Translations under genes and position numbers: made by a program | Shown here: piece after piece, positions 8,046 to 16,775 of the stretch | Position numbering within the stretch: the first letter of the stretch is position 1 | Layout: each line of letters begins with the position of its first letter | From: JANMDR01 sp031376425 | Lineage (GTDB): Bacteria > Pseudomonadota > Gammaproteobacteria > Burkholderiales > Usitatibacteraceae | Assembly: GCA_031376425.1 (NCBI GenBank) | Contig: JANMDR010000259.1 | Location: 1 to 42,928, forward strand | Direction: 5' to 3' | DNA length: 42,928 nt | The notes under the pieces: generated by a model | Seen by the model: only the letters and a program-made list of their open reading frames with translations | Database searches by the model: none | Told to the model about the DNA's origin: nothing

Positions 8046-8585
8046 ATGGCGGTAAGAGAAATTTTGCGAATGGGTACGCCAAGCCTGTTCCAACCAAGTA
8101 AGGCGGTGAATAAAAAAGAATTTAATTCGCCGCAATTACACGCTTTGTTAGCTGACATGCTCGATACGATGCGGGCTGCGAATGGTGCTGGATTAGCCGC
8201 GCCGCAAATTGGCGAGAATGTGCGTGTGGTTGTTTTTGAGGTGGTGGGTAATACCCGCTACCCAGAAGCCGAAGATGTGCCACTGACGGTGCTTATAAAC
8301 CCTGTGCTCACTCCCATCGGCAAAACCATGGAAGAAGGCTTTGAAGGTTGTTTATCGGTGCCAGGTTTGCGTGGTGAAGTGCCACGCTACGCCAAGTTGC
8401 GCTACCAAGGATTCGATGCGCAAGGTACAGCCATTGACCGCACGGTAGAAGGTTTTCATGCCCGCGTTGTCCAGCATGAGTGTGATCACCTTGACGGCAT
8501 TTTGTACCCAAGCCGTATTACTGACATGCAAAAGTTTGGTTATACAGAAGTATTATTTCCAAACATGACCAATGCTGACGACTGA
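8046..8585 (+). CDS. def: Peptide deformylase
   Basis: This 179-residue metalloenzyme removes the N-formyl group from nascent proteins. All three signature motifs are present: GLAAPQIG (about residue 42-49), EGCLSVPG with the metal-binding Cys (about 98-105), and HECDHLDG with two metal-binding His and the catalytic Glu (about 142-149). The start has a good GGAG ribosome binding site 8 nt upstream. The gene follows the phosphorylase by 61 nt and may be cotranscribed. It is not next to fmt, where def often lies, so it may be a second, stand-alone copy; that cannot be judged from this window. Confidence 0.93.
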   Translation: MAVREILRMGTPSLFQPSKAVNKKEFNSPQLHALLADMLDTMRAANGAGLAAPQIGENVRVVVFEVVGNTRYPEAEDVPLTVLINPVLTPIGKTMEEGFEGCLSVPGLRGEVPRYAKLRYQGFDAQGTAIDRTVEGFHARVVQHECDHLDGILYPSRITDMQKFGYTEVLFPNMTNADD

Positions 8586-8600
8586 GATTTTGATAACGCT

Positions 8601-8954
8601 ATGAATACCGAAAATCATCCTTCGCTTACACCCACCCATATCATGTACGCGCTGCATTTGTTGGCACCGTTTACATTTTTAATTCTTGCAGTGGTGGCTC
8701 TGATTATCGGTATGGTTAATCGTGAACACGTGCAAGGCTCTTGGCTTGATTCGCACTACAGTTGGCTCAGCCGTACTTTTTGGTGGGGATTGCTCTGGTC
8801 AATTGTGGCGTGGGGTGCATATTTATTATTGACAACATTAACGCTGGGCTTTGGCGCTTTTATTTTCTGGATATTGCCCGCAGCCGTTGTGGTTTGGTAT
8901 GTGTATCGCGTGGTACGGGGCTGGTTGAGTTTGAATGCACTAAAGCCTATTTAA
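8601..8954 (+). CDS. Small DUF4870-like membrane protein
   Basis: This 117-residue protein has three predicted membrane segments (roughly residues 18-40, 62-82 and 85-107) and a short hydrophilic N terminus. The layout, including the NREHVQGSWLDSHYSW loop between the first two segments, resembles the DUF4870/Tic20-like family of small inner-membrane proteins of unknown role. It begins 15 nt after the def stop, without a clear ribosome binding site, so translation may be coupled to def. Its 3' end faces glnD, 23 nt away, and I see no hairpin between them. Family assignment is by pattern only. Confidence 0.65.
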   Translation: MNTENHPSLTPTHIMYALHLLAPFTFLILAVVALIIGMVNREHVQGSWLDSHYSWLSRTFWWGLLWSIVAWGAYLLLTTLTLGFGAFIFWILPAAVVVWYVYRVVRGWLSLNALKPI

Positions 8955-8977
8955 ATTTGGTGTCAACTTATATAGGC

Positions 8978-11647
8978 TCAAGCTACTAATAGCGCCGCAA
9001 GCTCAGTTTGCAACGCATTTACATTTGTTAGCGATGGAGCGGCAACGGCCTGCCGCACGATAAAAATATCCTCGGCGCGCGCCCCTAAAGTGGCGATGCG
9101 AGCTTCGACCAAATCAATCTTGTTGGCGATGAAAAACCTCGCCACGCGTGACAGCAATCCTGGTTGGTCAGCACAGGATAAAGCTATTTCTAATAAGTTT
9201 TTCTTGTCGCCGTTATCCGCTACGTCATTGTTAGTCGGTAGCACGCGAATAGTTACTTCCGGCGCAAAAGCGGTGTGACGAATCTGTCGAGAAATACGGT
9301 GCTTCATGACGGTAGGTGTTGCGTCGCTGCGAAGTTCGCGCGTGAGTTCGCGCTCAATTTGCTCAACTAATCCGGCGAGCGCTTCTGGGTTAATAGTGAT
9401 TGCGGATGCCTTTGCGCTTGAGGCATTCTTAATGGGTGCTGTTTTCGGTGATATTTGGAAGGTATCGAGCGCATAGCCATGATTGGTTGAGGCAATTTTG
9501 GCGGCAACGATGTCTAGGTGTAGACGCTCAAAATACGCAGTAATCCGTGCAAATAGGCCACCTTGGTCTGGGGTGTATACCAATACCTGCACGCCATCGC
9601 TAATGGTTGAAGCGCGTGCTTTTACAATCGCTTTTTCGGTATCAGTATGTTGCCACAGGCTGGTGGCGTGCCACGCCATTTCGGATACTTCAAAGCGTTG
9701 AAAATACCGATCTTCAAAGTTTTTCCATAGAGGTGTGAGTGCGGAAAGGGCAACAAATAGCTCGGTTTCATGCTCGGTGGCGGTAAAAATTTTTAACGCC
9801 GCTGTCCGTTTAGCTTCAACCAATACCGCGTTATTAGTAGCTTCACCACTGGCGGCCTGGCGCAAGGTACGGCGAGTGCTAAGGAATAGTTCCTCTAGCA
9901 ACTGGGCTTTCCAGCTATTCCAAACATGCGGGCTAGTGCCGCGAATATCGGCCACCGTGAGTAAATAGAGAGCAGTGAGACGACGCTCATTTTCCACGCG
10001 CGCACTAAATTGCGCAATCACTTCAGGGTCGCTTAAATCTTGTTTTTGCGCTGTGGCCGACATCTGTAAATGCATGGCAACTAGCCATGCAACAAGCTCA
10101 GTATCAGCCTGATTCAAGCCTATTTTTTTGCAGAAGCGGGTGGCGTCCGCCGTGCCTAATTCAGAATGATCACCGCCACGGCCTTTGGCGATATCGTGGA
10201 ACAGTGCTGCTAAATAGAGCACTTCTATGTGCTCAAAATTTTGCATTAATTCTGAGCAAAGGCGATGTTGTTCCGCAAAGCGCGGCAACACGAACCGACG
10301 CAGATTGCGCACCACCATGAGGATGTGCTCATCCACCGTATACACATGAAATAAATCATGCTGCATTTGTCCGGTAATTCTGCCAAAAGCCGGTAAATAG
10401 CGCCCCAGCACGCTATAGCGGCTCATGCGTCGCAGCACAAAAGTTAGGCGTTCACTGCGCAACATCTCCAAAAATATTTCATGTGTCAGGGGATTGTCGC
10501 GCACGGCCTTATTAATTTTTGGCGCGGCACGCCATAGCGCACGTAAGGTTTCTGGTGCGAAAAATGGAATCTCAGGATGCTTTTGCAACAGCAAGAATGC
10601 GCGAAAAATTTCTACTGGGTCACGTGCAAAAATAGTTTCGTCCAGAACGGCTAAATGGCCATCCACTAAAGCATACTTCGCATTCAATTTTTTAATTTGC
10701 CGCTGCCCTAGCGGCATTATTTTTTGACTCAAATTTTGCAGCAGAATAGTATTAAGCTGCCAGATGGCTTTCGCGGTTAAATAATAGCGCTGCATCAAAG
10801 CTTCAGATGCACGTTTGTTTTTAGTGGCGCTCAGGTGCAACATTTGTGCGAGCGGTTCTTGGTAATCAAATACCAGCCGATCTTCACGGCGATTTGCTAA
10901 AAAATGGAGGCGAATACGAATATCGTGCAACACGCGTTCGTGGTGACGCAAATGCTTTGCCTCTGCGGCAGTGAGAATACCCTGCTTGGCTAAGGCGTCC
11001 CAAGTGTTACCAAGTCGTGCTGCTTTTGATAGCCAGAGCACAGTGTGTAAATCGCGTAATCCGCCGGGGCTTTCCTTAATGTTTGGCTCAAGATTCATGG
11101 CAACATCTTGATGTTTGGCATGGCGTTGCTGTTGCTCTTCAATCTTTAAGCGAAAAAATTGCGGTACATCTAAGGTAGTCCAAATCGCGGCCATCAGCTC
11201 AGTCGCTAGATCGGCATTGCCACAAAGCGGTCGCGCTTCAATTAAGCTCGTCAGCACGGTGACATCTTTGGCTGATTCGGCCATGCATTGGGCAATAGTG
11301 CGCACGCTAGTGCCAGCTTCAATACCGCTATCCCAAAGCAGGCTTACAAACTTTTCAATCGCTGGTTCAGCCAAGGTAGTTTCGGCTGGTGTAGCATGCT
11401 CAGGGATGGCAATCAGCACATCCACGTCAGACGCAGGAAATAACTTGGCACGCCCGTAACCGCCTACGGCTAGCACCGCAATAGAAGCCGGTAGCGCCGC
11501 TTGTTTTGCCAAGGCAATCACAATGCCATCTACCAATTTTGCATGGCGGGAAAGCAGCTTATTTGGGTTTGGTTTGGCGATATAGGCGGCTTGCAGCGCC
11601 GCGCGCTCTGCCTTTAGCTTCGTCCGCCACGCGTTTTGGTTTGACAT
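8978..11647 (-). CDS. glnD: Bifunctional PII uridylyltransferase / uridylyl-removing enzyme
   Basis: This 889-residue GlnD senses nitrogen status by adding UMP to PII proteins when glutamine is low and removing it when glutamine is high. In order: the nucleotidyltransferase motif GGYGRAKLFPASDVDVL with metal-binding D74 and D76; the GlnD-specific helical region; an HD hydrolase domain (LFHDIAKGRGGDHSELG, about residue 485-505) for deuridylylation; and two C-terminal ACT domains that bind glutamine (VYTPDQGGLFARI and LSCADQPGLLSRV). Length matches the family. It lies 23 nt downstream of map in the same direction, the gene order also found in E. coli. All active-site motifs are intact. Confidence 0.96.
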   Translation of the reverse strand: MSNQNAWRTKLKAERAALQAAYIAKPNPNKLLSRHAKLVDGIVIALAKQAALPASIAVLAVGGYGRAKLFPASDVDVLIAIPEHATPAETTLAEPAIEKFVSLLWDSGIEAGTSVRTIAQCMAESAKDVTVLTSLIEARPLCGNADLATELMAAIWTTLDVPQFFRLKIEEQQQRHAKHQDVAMNLEPNIKESPGGLRDLHTVLWLSKAARLGNTWDALAKQGILTAAEAKHLRHHERVLHDIRIRLHFLANRREDRLVFDYQEPLAQMLHLSATKNKRASEALMQRYYLTAKAIWQLNTILLQNLSQKIMPLGQRQIKKLNAKYALVDGHLAVLDETIFARDPVEIFRAFLLLQKHPEIPFFAPETLRALWRAAPKINKAVRDNPLTHEIFLEMLRSERLTFVLRRMSRYSVLGRYLPAFGRITGQMQHDLFHVYTVDEHILMVVRNLRRFVLPRFAEQHRLCSELMQNFEHIEVLYLAALFHDIAKGRGGDHSELGTADATRFCKKIGLNQADTELVAWLVAMHLQMSATAQKQDLSDPEVIAQFSARVENERRLTALYLLTVADIRGTSPHVWNSWKAQLLEELFLSTRRTLRQAASGEATNNAVLVEAKRTAALKIFTATEHETELFVALSALTPLWKNFEDRYFQRFEVSEMAWHATSLWQHTDTEKAIVKARASTISDGVQVLVYTPDQGGLFARITAYFERLHLDIVAAKIASTNHGYALDTFQISPKTAPIKNASSAKASAITINPEALAGLVEQIERELTRELRSDATPTVMKHRISRQIRHTAFAPEVTIRVLPTNNDVADNGDKKNLLEIALSCADQPGLLSRVARFFIANKIDLVEARIATLGARAEDIFIVRQAVAAPSLTNVNALQTELAALLVA

Positions 11648-11670
11648 GGACGGACTTTACAGAATAAAAA

Positions 11671-12504
11671 TTATGCGGGCAATGCTGCTGCTGCAGCGAG
11701 CATGGCTGCTACTGCAGGCGGCGGCGGCGGCGTGCCCACCGATTGCGTCAAAATTTCAAAGCCAGTTGGCGTGACTAGCACTGAATGCTCCCACTGCGCC
11801 GACAAACTATGGTCTGCAGTGACTACCGTCCAGCCATCGCCTAGCATGCGGATATCTTTGCGGCCAGCGTTAATCATCGGTTCCACCGTAAAAATCATGC
11901 CTTCTTTTAGCTTCATGCCTTGGCCGCGTTTGCCGTAGTGCAAAATTTGCGGTTCTTCATGAAACTTTTTACCCACGCCGTGCCCACAAAATTCGCGCAC
12001 TACGCTAAACCCTGCGCCCTCGGCAAAATGTTGAATTGCATAGCCAATATCGCCCAATGTTGCATCTGGCTTAATTTGCGCAATGCCGCGCCACATGGCC
12101 TCATACGTTACCTCACAGAGGCGCTTGGCTTGGATGGACGGTTCGCCTACGTAATACATACGGCTGTTGTCACCGTGATAACCATCTTTGATGACGGTGA
12201 CGTCAATATTAACGGTATCGCCATTTTTTAGGATTTTATCGCCCGGAATGCCATGGCATACCTGATGATTGATGGATATGCAGCAAGATGCCGGATATGG
12301 TTTATGCCCAGGTGGCGCGTAATTTAGGGTAGCCGGAATGGTATTTTGTACGTCCACCATGTAATCATGGCAAAGTTTATCGAGCTGGCCGGTGGTCACG
12401 CCTACTTTTACAAAAGGCGTAATGTAATCGAGCACTTCTGCCCCCAAACGCCCTGCAATGCGCATACCAGCAATATCGGCTTCATTTTTTATCACAACAT
12501 TCAT
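11671..12504 (-). CDS. map: Type I methionine aminopeptidase with Pro/Ala-rich tail
   Basis: This enzyme removes the initiator methionine after deformylation. The 277-residue protein has the metal ligands of the family in DVTVIKDGYHGDNSRM (two Asp), FCGHGVGKKFHEEP (His), GMIFTVEPMI (Glu) and the terminal Glu in SAQWEHSVLV. HGIPG and PGHKPYPASCCIS are also typical. After the usual end of the fold there are about 22 extra residues rich in Pro and Ala, coded by GCC/GGC-type triplet runs near 11690-11732; this tail is atypical. The start at 12504 has a GAGAA-like site. The gene leads the map-glnD operon and is divergent from dacB across about 130 bp, where its promoter should lie. Confidence 0.94.
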   Translation of the reverse strand: MNVVIKNEADIAGMRIAGRLGAEVLDYITPFVKVGVTTGQLDKLCHDYMVDVQNTIPATLNYAPPGHKPYPASCCISINHQVCHGIPGDKILKNGDTVNIDVTVIKDGYHGDNSRMYYVGEPSIQAKRLCEVTYEAMWRGIAQIKPDATLGDIGYAIQHFAEGAGFSVVREFCGHGVGKKFHEEPQILHYGKRGQGMKLKEGMIFTVEPMINAGRKDIRMLGDGWTVVTADHSLSAQWEHSVLVTPTGFEILTQSVGTPPPPPAVAAMLAAAAALPA

Positions 12505-12634
12505 CGTATTCTCGTATTTTTAAGTTCTTTAATGCGCCGCATTTGCTAAATTACAGCGTAATAATGATTATTCAATATCATAATTATATCAATTGCTGCT
12601 GAACCCCTCCCTAAATCTACGCCACATTTATTTT

Positions 12635-14233
12635 ATGACCCTGCAAACCATTAATTTGCTGAAAAAGCGCTCCAGAATAATAGTTGTAAACGTCCTAAAT
12701 ACAGCTATCTTCAGCCTATTGATGGGTAGTTTAACGGCAAGTGCAGATACCGCAATTGCACCGCCGCCCGCTACTGCCCAAGCTAATGCGTTGCCCAGCG
12801 CACTAGCTACAACGCTGCCTACTAATGTGGCGGAAGTGTTTGTTCGCGCCGGTGTTCCGCTCACAAACGTGGCCGTATTAGTACAAGAAGCTGGTGGTGC
12901 AAAACCGCCGATTTTGGCGTTGAACACTGGAAAAGCGATGAATCCAGCGTCCGTTATGAAGCTTGTTACCACCTACGCGGCACTGGATATGTTAGGGCCA
13001 GCCTATAGTTTTCGTACTGATGTGTTTGTGCTGGGCGAGGTAAATAACGGCGTGCTGCGTGGCGACTTGGCTTTCAAAGGTTATGGTGATCCTAAACTTA
13101 CCGTAGAGCGATTTTGGTTGCTGCTAAGGCAATTACGCGAACGAGGTTTGCAGGAAATTCGCGGTGATATTGTGCTGGATAAAAGTTTTTTTGATGTGCC
13201 GCCCCATGATCCTGCCAAGTTTGATGGTGAAGCCCTACGTGCTTACAACGTGGGGCCAGATGCGCTGATGCTGAATTTTAAGTCTGTGCGTTTTGGCTTT
13301 GCACCAAATGTAGATCAAAAATCAGTGAGTATCGCCCCCGATATTCGCCCTGCGCAGCTTGAGATTGGTAATCAAGTGAAGCTCACCGAGGGCAATTGCG
13401 GTGAATGGAAAGACCGCGTAAAAATCGATGTGCAATACCCATCGACCAATACCACCACACAGGTAAAAGTTAATTTTACCGGTAGCTACCCTAGAAGCTG
13501 TGGTGAAAAAATTTGGAACGTATCACTGCTAGATCACAATCGTTTTTTTGGTGGTGCATTCGCCAAAATGTGGGTGGACTTAGGTGGTGTGTGGAAGGGC
13601 GCTGTGAAGGCGCAAAGCGTGCCCGCCACTGCGCGGCTCATCGCGCAAAGTGAATCTGCACCGTTGAGCGACATCGTGCGCGACATCAATAAGTACTCAA
13701 ATAATGTGATGGCGCGGCAAGTGTTTTTAACGCTATCTGGCATGCCTATTGTTGATGTTGCTTTAGTGCAAGCCATGGCCGATCCGCCAGTTTCAGCAGT
13801 TGAACCGGCACTGCGGGGTGAGGCCATCCGCAGTGAAAAGCTCATTAAAGAGTGGCTTAATTTAAAGGGCGTTGCAGCGCCGGACTTGGTGATGGAAAAC
13901 GGTTCTGGCCTATCACGCATAGAACGCATTAGCGCTAACACTTTGGGCAATATGCTGCAAACCGCGTGGAAGTCGTCAGTCATGCCAGAATTTTTATCAT
14001 CCATGCCATTGCTGGGTGTGGATGGCACCATGCGCAAACGCAGTCGCGCCGAAAGCATAGCGGGGCAAGCGCACATAAAGGGCGGCACCTTAGCGGATGT
14101 ACGTGCCATTGGCGGTTACGTGCTAGATAAATCCGGCAAGCGCTGGGTAGTAGTGCTGATGGTAAACGATGCCAACGCCGCCGCCACGCAACGTGCACAA
14201 GACTTGCTGCTGGCTTGGGTTTACGGGCGGTAG
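12635..14233 (+). CDS. dacB: D-alanyl-D-alanine carboxypeptidase/endopeptidase (PBP4 class)
   Basis: This 532-residue periplasmic penicillin-binding protein of class C trims or opens peptidoglycan cross-links. The N terminus has a basic patch (KKRSR), a hydrophobic stretch and an Ala-rich cleavage region, i.e. a signal peptide. Active-site motifs are SVMK in NPASVMKLVTT, SNN in NKYSNNVMA and, near the C terminus, KGG in HIKGGTL. The last motif is normally K[T/S]G, so the Gly is a notable substitution. The frame runs upstream to a TTG at 12593, but the ATG at 12635 gives a proper signal peptide; no clear ribosome binding site precedes either. The family is secure; full activity is likely but not certain because of the third motif. 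Confidence 0.9.
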   Translation: MTLQTINLLKKRSRIIVVNVLNTAIFSLLMGSLTASADTAIAPPPATAQANALPSALATTLPTNVAEVFVRAGVPLTNVAVLVQEAGGAKPPILALNTGKAMNPASVMKLVTTYAALDMLGPAYSFRTDVFVLGEVNNGVLRGDLAFKGYGDPKLTVERFWLLLRQLRERGLQEIRGDIVLDKSFFDVPPHDPAKFDGEALRAYNVGPDALMLNFKSVRFGFAPNVDQKSVSIAPDIRPAQLEIGNQVKLTEGNCGEWKDRVKIDVQYPSTNTTTQVKVNFTGSYPRSCGEKIWNVSLLDHNRFFGGAFAKMWVDLGGVWKGAVKAQSVPATARLIAQSESAPLSDIVRDINKYSNNVMARQVFLTLSGMPIVDVALVQAMADPPVSAVEPALRGEAIRSEKLIKEWLNLKGVAAPDLVMENGSGLSRIERISANTLGNMLQTAWKSSVMPEFLSSMPLLGVDGTMRKRSRAESIAGQAHIKGGTLADVRAIGGYVLDKSGKRWVVVLMVNDANAAATQRAQDLLLAWVYGR

Positions 14234-14416
14234 GTTGATATAGCGTTGTGTTTTTTAGCTTGAGTAGTGAGCTGAATACGCAGTTATAAATTTTAAGTAG
14301 CTGGTTTTTAACGAGTTGGTTTATTTGGATGGTCATCAGTGGGAAATGCTCACGCAGAGTTATGATCGGCGAGTGTCATAGCACTATTTTGTTGATGAAT
14401 TTTACTTGGAGTCATC

Positions 14417-15256
14417 ATGAAAAAAATTGCATTGCTTACTGGTTGCTCTTCCGGTGTGGGTTTACACGCTGCGGTACAGTTGGCGCAGATGGGTTATGCC
14501 GTGGTGGCAACAATGCGCAATACGGCGAAGTCGCAAGCGCTGCTGGCTGCTGCAAGTGATGCACGGGTTGAGGTGGATGTAAGGCAATTGGATGTGCAAG
14601 ATCCGCTGTCCATCAATACTTGTGTGCAGGGGGTGTTGCAGCGTTATGGCTGTATTGATTTATTGGTAAATAATGCGGGTAGTGGCTTTTTGGGTACGCT
14701 GGAAGAAACCACAGAGCAGGAATTAAATTGGGTGATGGACGTTAATTTTTTAGGGGTGTGGCGGGTGACGCAGGCGGTTTTTCCGCAGATGCGTGCAGCG
14801 CAATCAGGGCGTATCGTGAGCGTTAGCAGTGTGGGCGGGCTGATTGGTCAGCCATTTAATGACGCCTACTGTGCCGCAAAGTTTGCAGTAGAAGGTTTTA
14901 TGGAAAGCTTAGCGCCGGTCGCGAAGCGGGTCGGTGTGCAAATTTGTTTAGTTGAACCTGGGCCAATTAATACTGACTTTGTTGCGGCTGTACAGAAAAA
15001 ACAGTCGGATGATCGCGAAAAAATTCCTGCCTACAGTAAAATGCTGGCGGCTTATATGGCGGCGGCTGATCAGGCATTTGCCACTATTGGTCAGAGCGGC
15101 GCAGATGTGGCGAAGGTGATTGTTGAGGCCGCTACCGTCGCCACACCACAATTTCGCTACGGCACATCCGAACTGGTGCGCGGTGTAATCGCCCGTAAAT
15201 ATGTGGATATTACGGGTGATTCTATTTTGGCATTGGCAGGCGCTAGGTTGCCGTAA
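14417..15256 (+). CDS. Short-chain dehydrogenase/reductase, classical type
   Basis: This 279-residue NAD(P)-dependent oxidoreductase has a Rossmann glycine motif TGCSSGVG (residues 8-15), NNAG (about 87-90), the catalytic serine in VSVSSVGG, and YCAAK with catalytic Tyr and Lys (about 155-159). PGPINTDF follows, as in SDRs of the retinol dehydrogenase-like/oxidoreductase group. The substrate cannot be told from sequence. A TTGGAG ribosome binding site precedes the ATG. The 183 bp between dacB and this gene show no clear terminator or gene, so a separate promoter is likely there. A small membrane ORF starts 9 nt after its stop. Confidence 0.87.
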   Translation: MKKIALLTGCSSGVGLHAAVQLAQMGYAVVATMRNTAKSQALLAAASDARVEVDVRQLDVQDPLSINTCVQGVLQRYGCIDLLVNNAGSGFLGTLEETTEQELNWVMDVNFLGVWRVTQAVFPQMRAAQSGRIVSVSSVGGLIGQPFNDAYCAAKFAVEGFMESLAPVAKRVGVQICLVEPGPINTDFVAAVQKKQSDDREKIPAYSKMLAAYMAAADQAFATIGQSGADVAKVIVEAATVATPQFRYGTSELVRGVIARKYVDITGDSILALAGARLP

Positions 15257-15265
15257 TCAATTGCT

Positions 15266-15412
15266 ATGAAAATGATTCCGTGGCTGTTACTTTTGGTGGC
15301 CGCGTTTGTTTTAGCCCTGTGTTTTTTGCCAATCGCATTTGTTTTCCTTGCAGTGCGGCATGCTGTTTATCGCTTCAGCCAGATATTACCTAAATTTAAA
15401 CGCAAACAATGA
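15266..15412 (+). CDS. Small hydrophobic protein (48 residues)
   Basis: A 48-codon frame starts 9 nt after the SDR stop codon: MKMIPWLLLLVAAFVLALCF, then a second hydrophobic stretch and a basic tail ending KFKRKQ. The composition (one long or two short membrane helices, positive C-terminal end) is what a real single-pass inner-membrane miniprotein looks like. Expression would depend on translational coupling with the SDR, as no ribosome binding site is visible. I recognise no family. It could be a chance frame. Confidence 0.4.
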   Translation: MKMIPWLLLLVAAFVLALCFLPIAFVFLAVRHAVYRFSQILPKFKRKQ

Positions 15413-15524
15413 GCTGAGTCAGATAGCCGGTTTGATCTTTTCGTTTAAGTCCCTTGAATGTCCCCATTTACGGTGACTCCAACGGAATTTATCGTTGCAA
15501 TCGATTTCAAAAATGAGCCAATTT

Positions 15525-16418
15525 TTAATGTGCTAGGCCAGCAAACATACCAGCAAACAATGATTCCGCATAGTGATCTGCTATCGGCGCAATGCTGGGT
15601 TTGGCGAAGTAGAAGCCTTGTAAAAAACCAGCACCGGAATCTAGTGCGATTAACGCTTCGGTGCGTTCTTCAACACCTTCTACCACTACTTTTGCACCGC
15701 ATTCATGGATCAGTTTTACGATGTTTAAAAATACGCGGCGAGCCGATTCATCACGACCAGCGGCGCGCATTAGGCTGCCATCTAATTTCACGAAGTCTGG
15801 TTGTAAGCGCCAGATGCGGTCAAAGTTTGAGTAGCCAATGCCAAAATCATCGAGCGCAACCTTGCAGCCCAACGCTTTGTATAGCGCTACGGCGTCAATT
15901 AAGCGCGTTTCATCCTGCACGCCAGTTTCCAATATTTCGATGGTGACATCATTGGGATTGGCGTGATAAAAATTGAGTAGTGACTTAACAAGCTCGGGGT
16001 GGTGTACGTCTTGAGCGGCCACTTCTGGAAACACATTAAGAAATAGCGAGCGACCAGTTTCGCCCAAGTTTACGAAGTTACGTAAATGTAGGGCACGGCA
16101 CAGCCAATCCATATACATCGCTTCTTCAGCAGTACCTGCTAAGGAAAATACCGTGTCTGGTCGCAACACTTGGCCGGTCAAATTAGTGGCCTGCAATAGC
16201 GCCTCGTAGCCAACACAGGTTTTAGTGCTTACTTCAAATATCGGTTGAAAGTGCGAGCCTAAGGTGAGGGTGTTGTAGGGGTAGGTTGCCCATCCACCGC
16301 CGCGCGGTACTTTCGCAAAAATTCGTTTTAGCCCTGATTCAATAGACATTGCCGAATTAACGGTCAGATTCATTGGGTTCACTAAATTCTCCTGGATACT
16401 GCTTGTCATCTCAAACAT
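15525..16418 (-). CDS. EAL-domain cyclic-di-GMP phosphodiesterase
   Basis: This protein of about 297 residues is almost entirely an EAL domain, which hydrolyses c-di-GMP to pGpG. Catalytic and metal positions are recognisable: YEALLQ (EAL signature), the Asn of LFLNVFPEV, Glu in IEILETG, LDDFGIGYSNF (DDFG), KLDGSL (Lys), EGVEE and LQGFYF. It is therefore probably active. There is no sensor domain or membrane segment. The frame is open to 16472, but ATG 16418 has an AAGAGG ribosome binding site; a GTG at about 16382, preceded by AGGAG, is an equally good alternative. It lies about 360 bp downstream of the MASE1 kinase gene, separated from it by a strong terminator, so it should have its own promoter. 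Confidence 0.9.
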   Translation of the reverse strand: MFEMTSSIQENLVNPMNLTVNSAMSIESGLKRIFAKVPRGGGWATYPYNTLTLGSHFQPIFEVSTKTCVGYEALLQATNLTGQVLRPDTVFSLAGTAEEAMYMDWLCRALHLRNFVNLGETGRSLFLNVFPEVAAQDVHHPELVKSLLNFYHANPNDVTIEILETGVQDETRLIDAVALYKALGCKVALDDFGIGYSNFDRIWRLQPDFVKLDGSLMRAAGRDESARRVFLNIVKLIHECGAKVVVEGVEERTEALIALDSGAGFLQGFYFAKPSIAPIADHYAESLFAGMFAGLAH

Positions 16419-16586
16419 GCTCGGCCTCTTATACGCTGGTGGAGTGCGCTGTAATTTTCTTACAGGCCGCATTGTGGTGTGTACGCGTTACTTGTCAATT
16501 ACAGATGGAGAGGTCAAGATTACGGTTGTAATAGTCGCAAGAATTGAATGATTGTCAATGGTAGTAATTTCATTTTATAAAGAGTT

Positions 16587-16620
16587 TGAAGATTCCCTGA
16601 AATAAGGCATCTTCAGGAAT
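16587..16620. other. Two overlapping, mutually exclusive inverted repeats upstream of the EAL gene
   Basis: Within the gap 16419-16775, TGAAGAT (16587-16593) can pair with ATCTTCA (16609-16615), while ATTCCCTGA (16592-16600) can pair with TCAGGAAT (16613-16620). The two pairings share bases and exclude each other. On the minus strand this would be the leader or promoter region of the EAL gene. It may be an alternative-structure leader or simply a degenerate palindrome; no known riboswitch family is recognised. Confidence 0.35.
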
Positions 16621-16640
16621 TTTATGAGCGTAAAATACAA

Positions 16641-16685
16641 AAACCGTGGTCAATCTTTTTATATGCAAAAGGTTGACCACGGTTT
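16641..16685 (-). terminator. Strong 19-bp hairpin terminator of the MASE1 kinase gene
   Basis: The arms 16641-16659 and 16667-16685 pair over 19 bp with a single G.U and a 7-nt loop. On the minus strand the stem is followed by a T-rich run (TTTTTGTATTTT), as expected for an intrinsic terminator 90 nt after the stop of the kinase gene. The other strand has no T-run, so it is directional. Confidence 0.8.
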
Positions 16686-16775
16686 GAAGAATTGTGTCTG
16701 GAACCTGCCGCAGTACGCAGCGTTAGCGTAGGTTTGGTAAATGCGGGCCAGCGGATTTCGCCTAGTTTTACTTCT

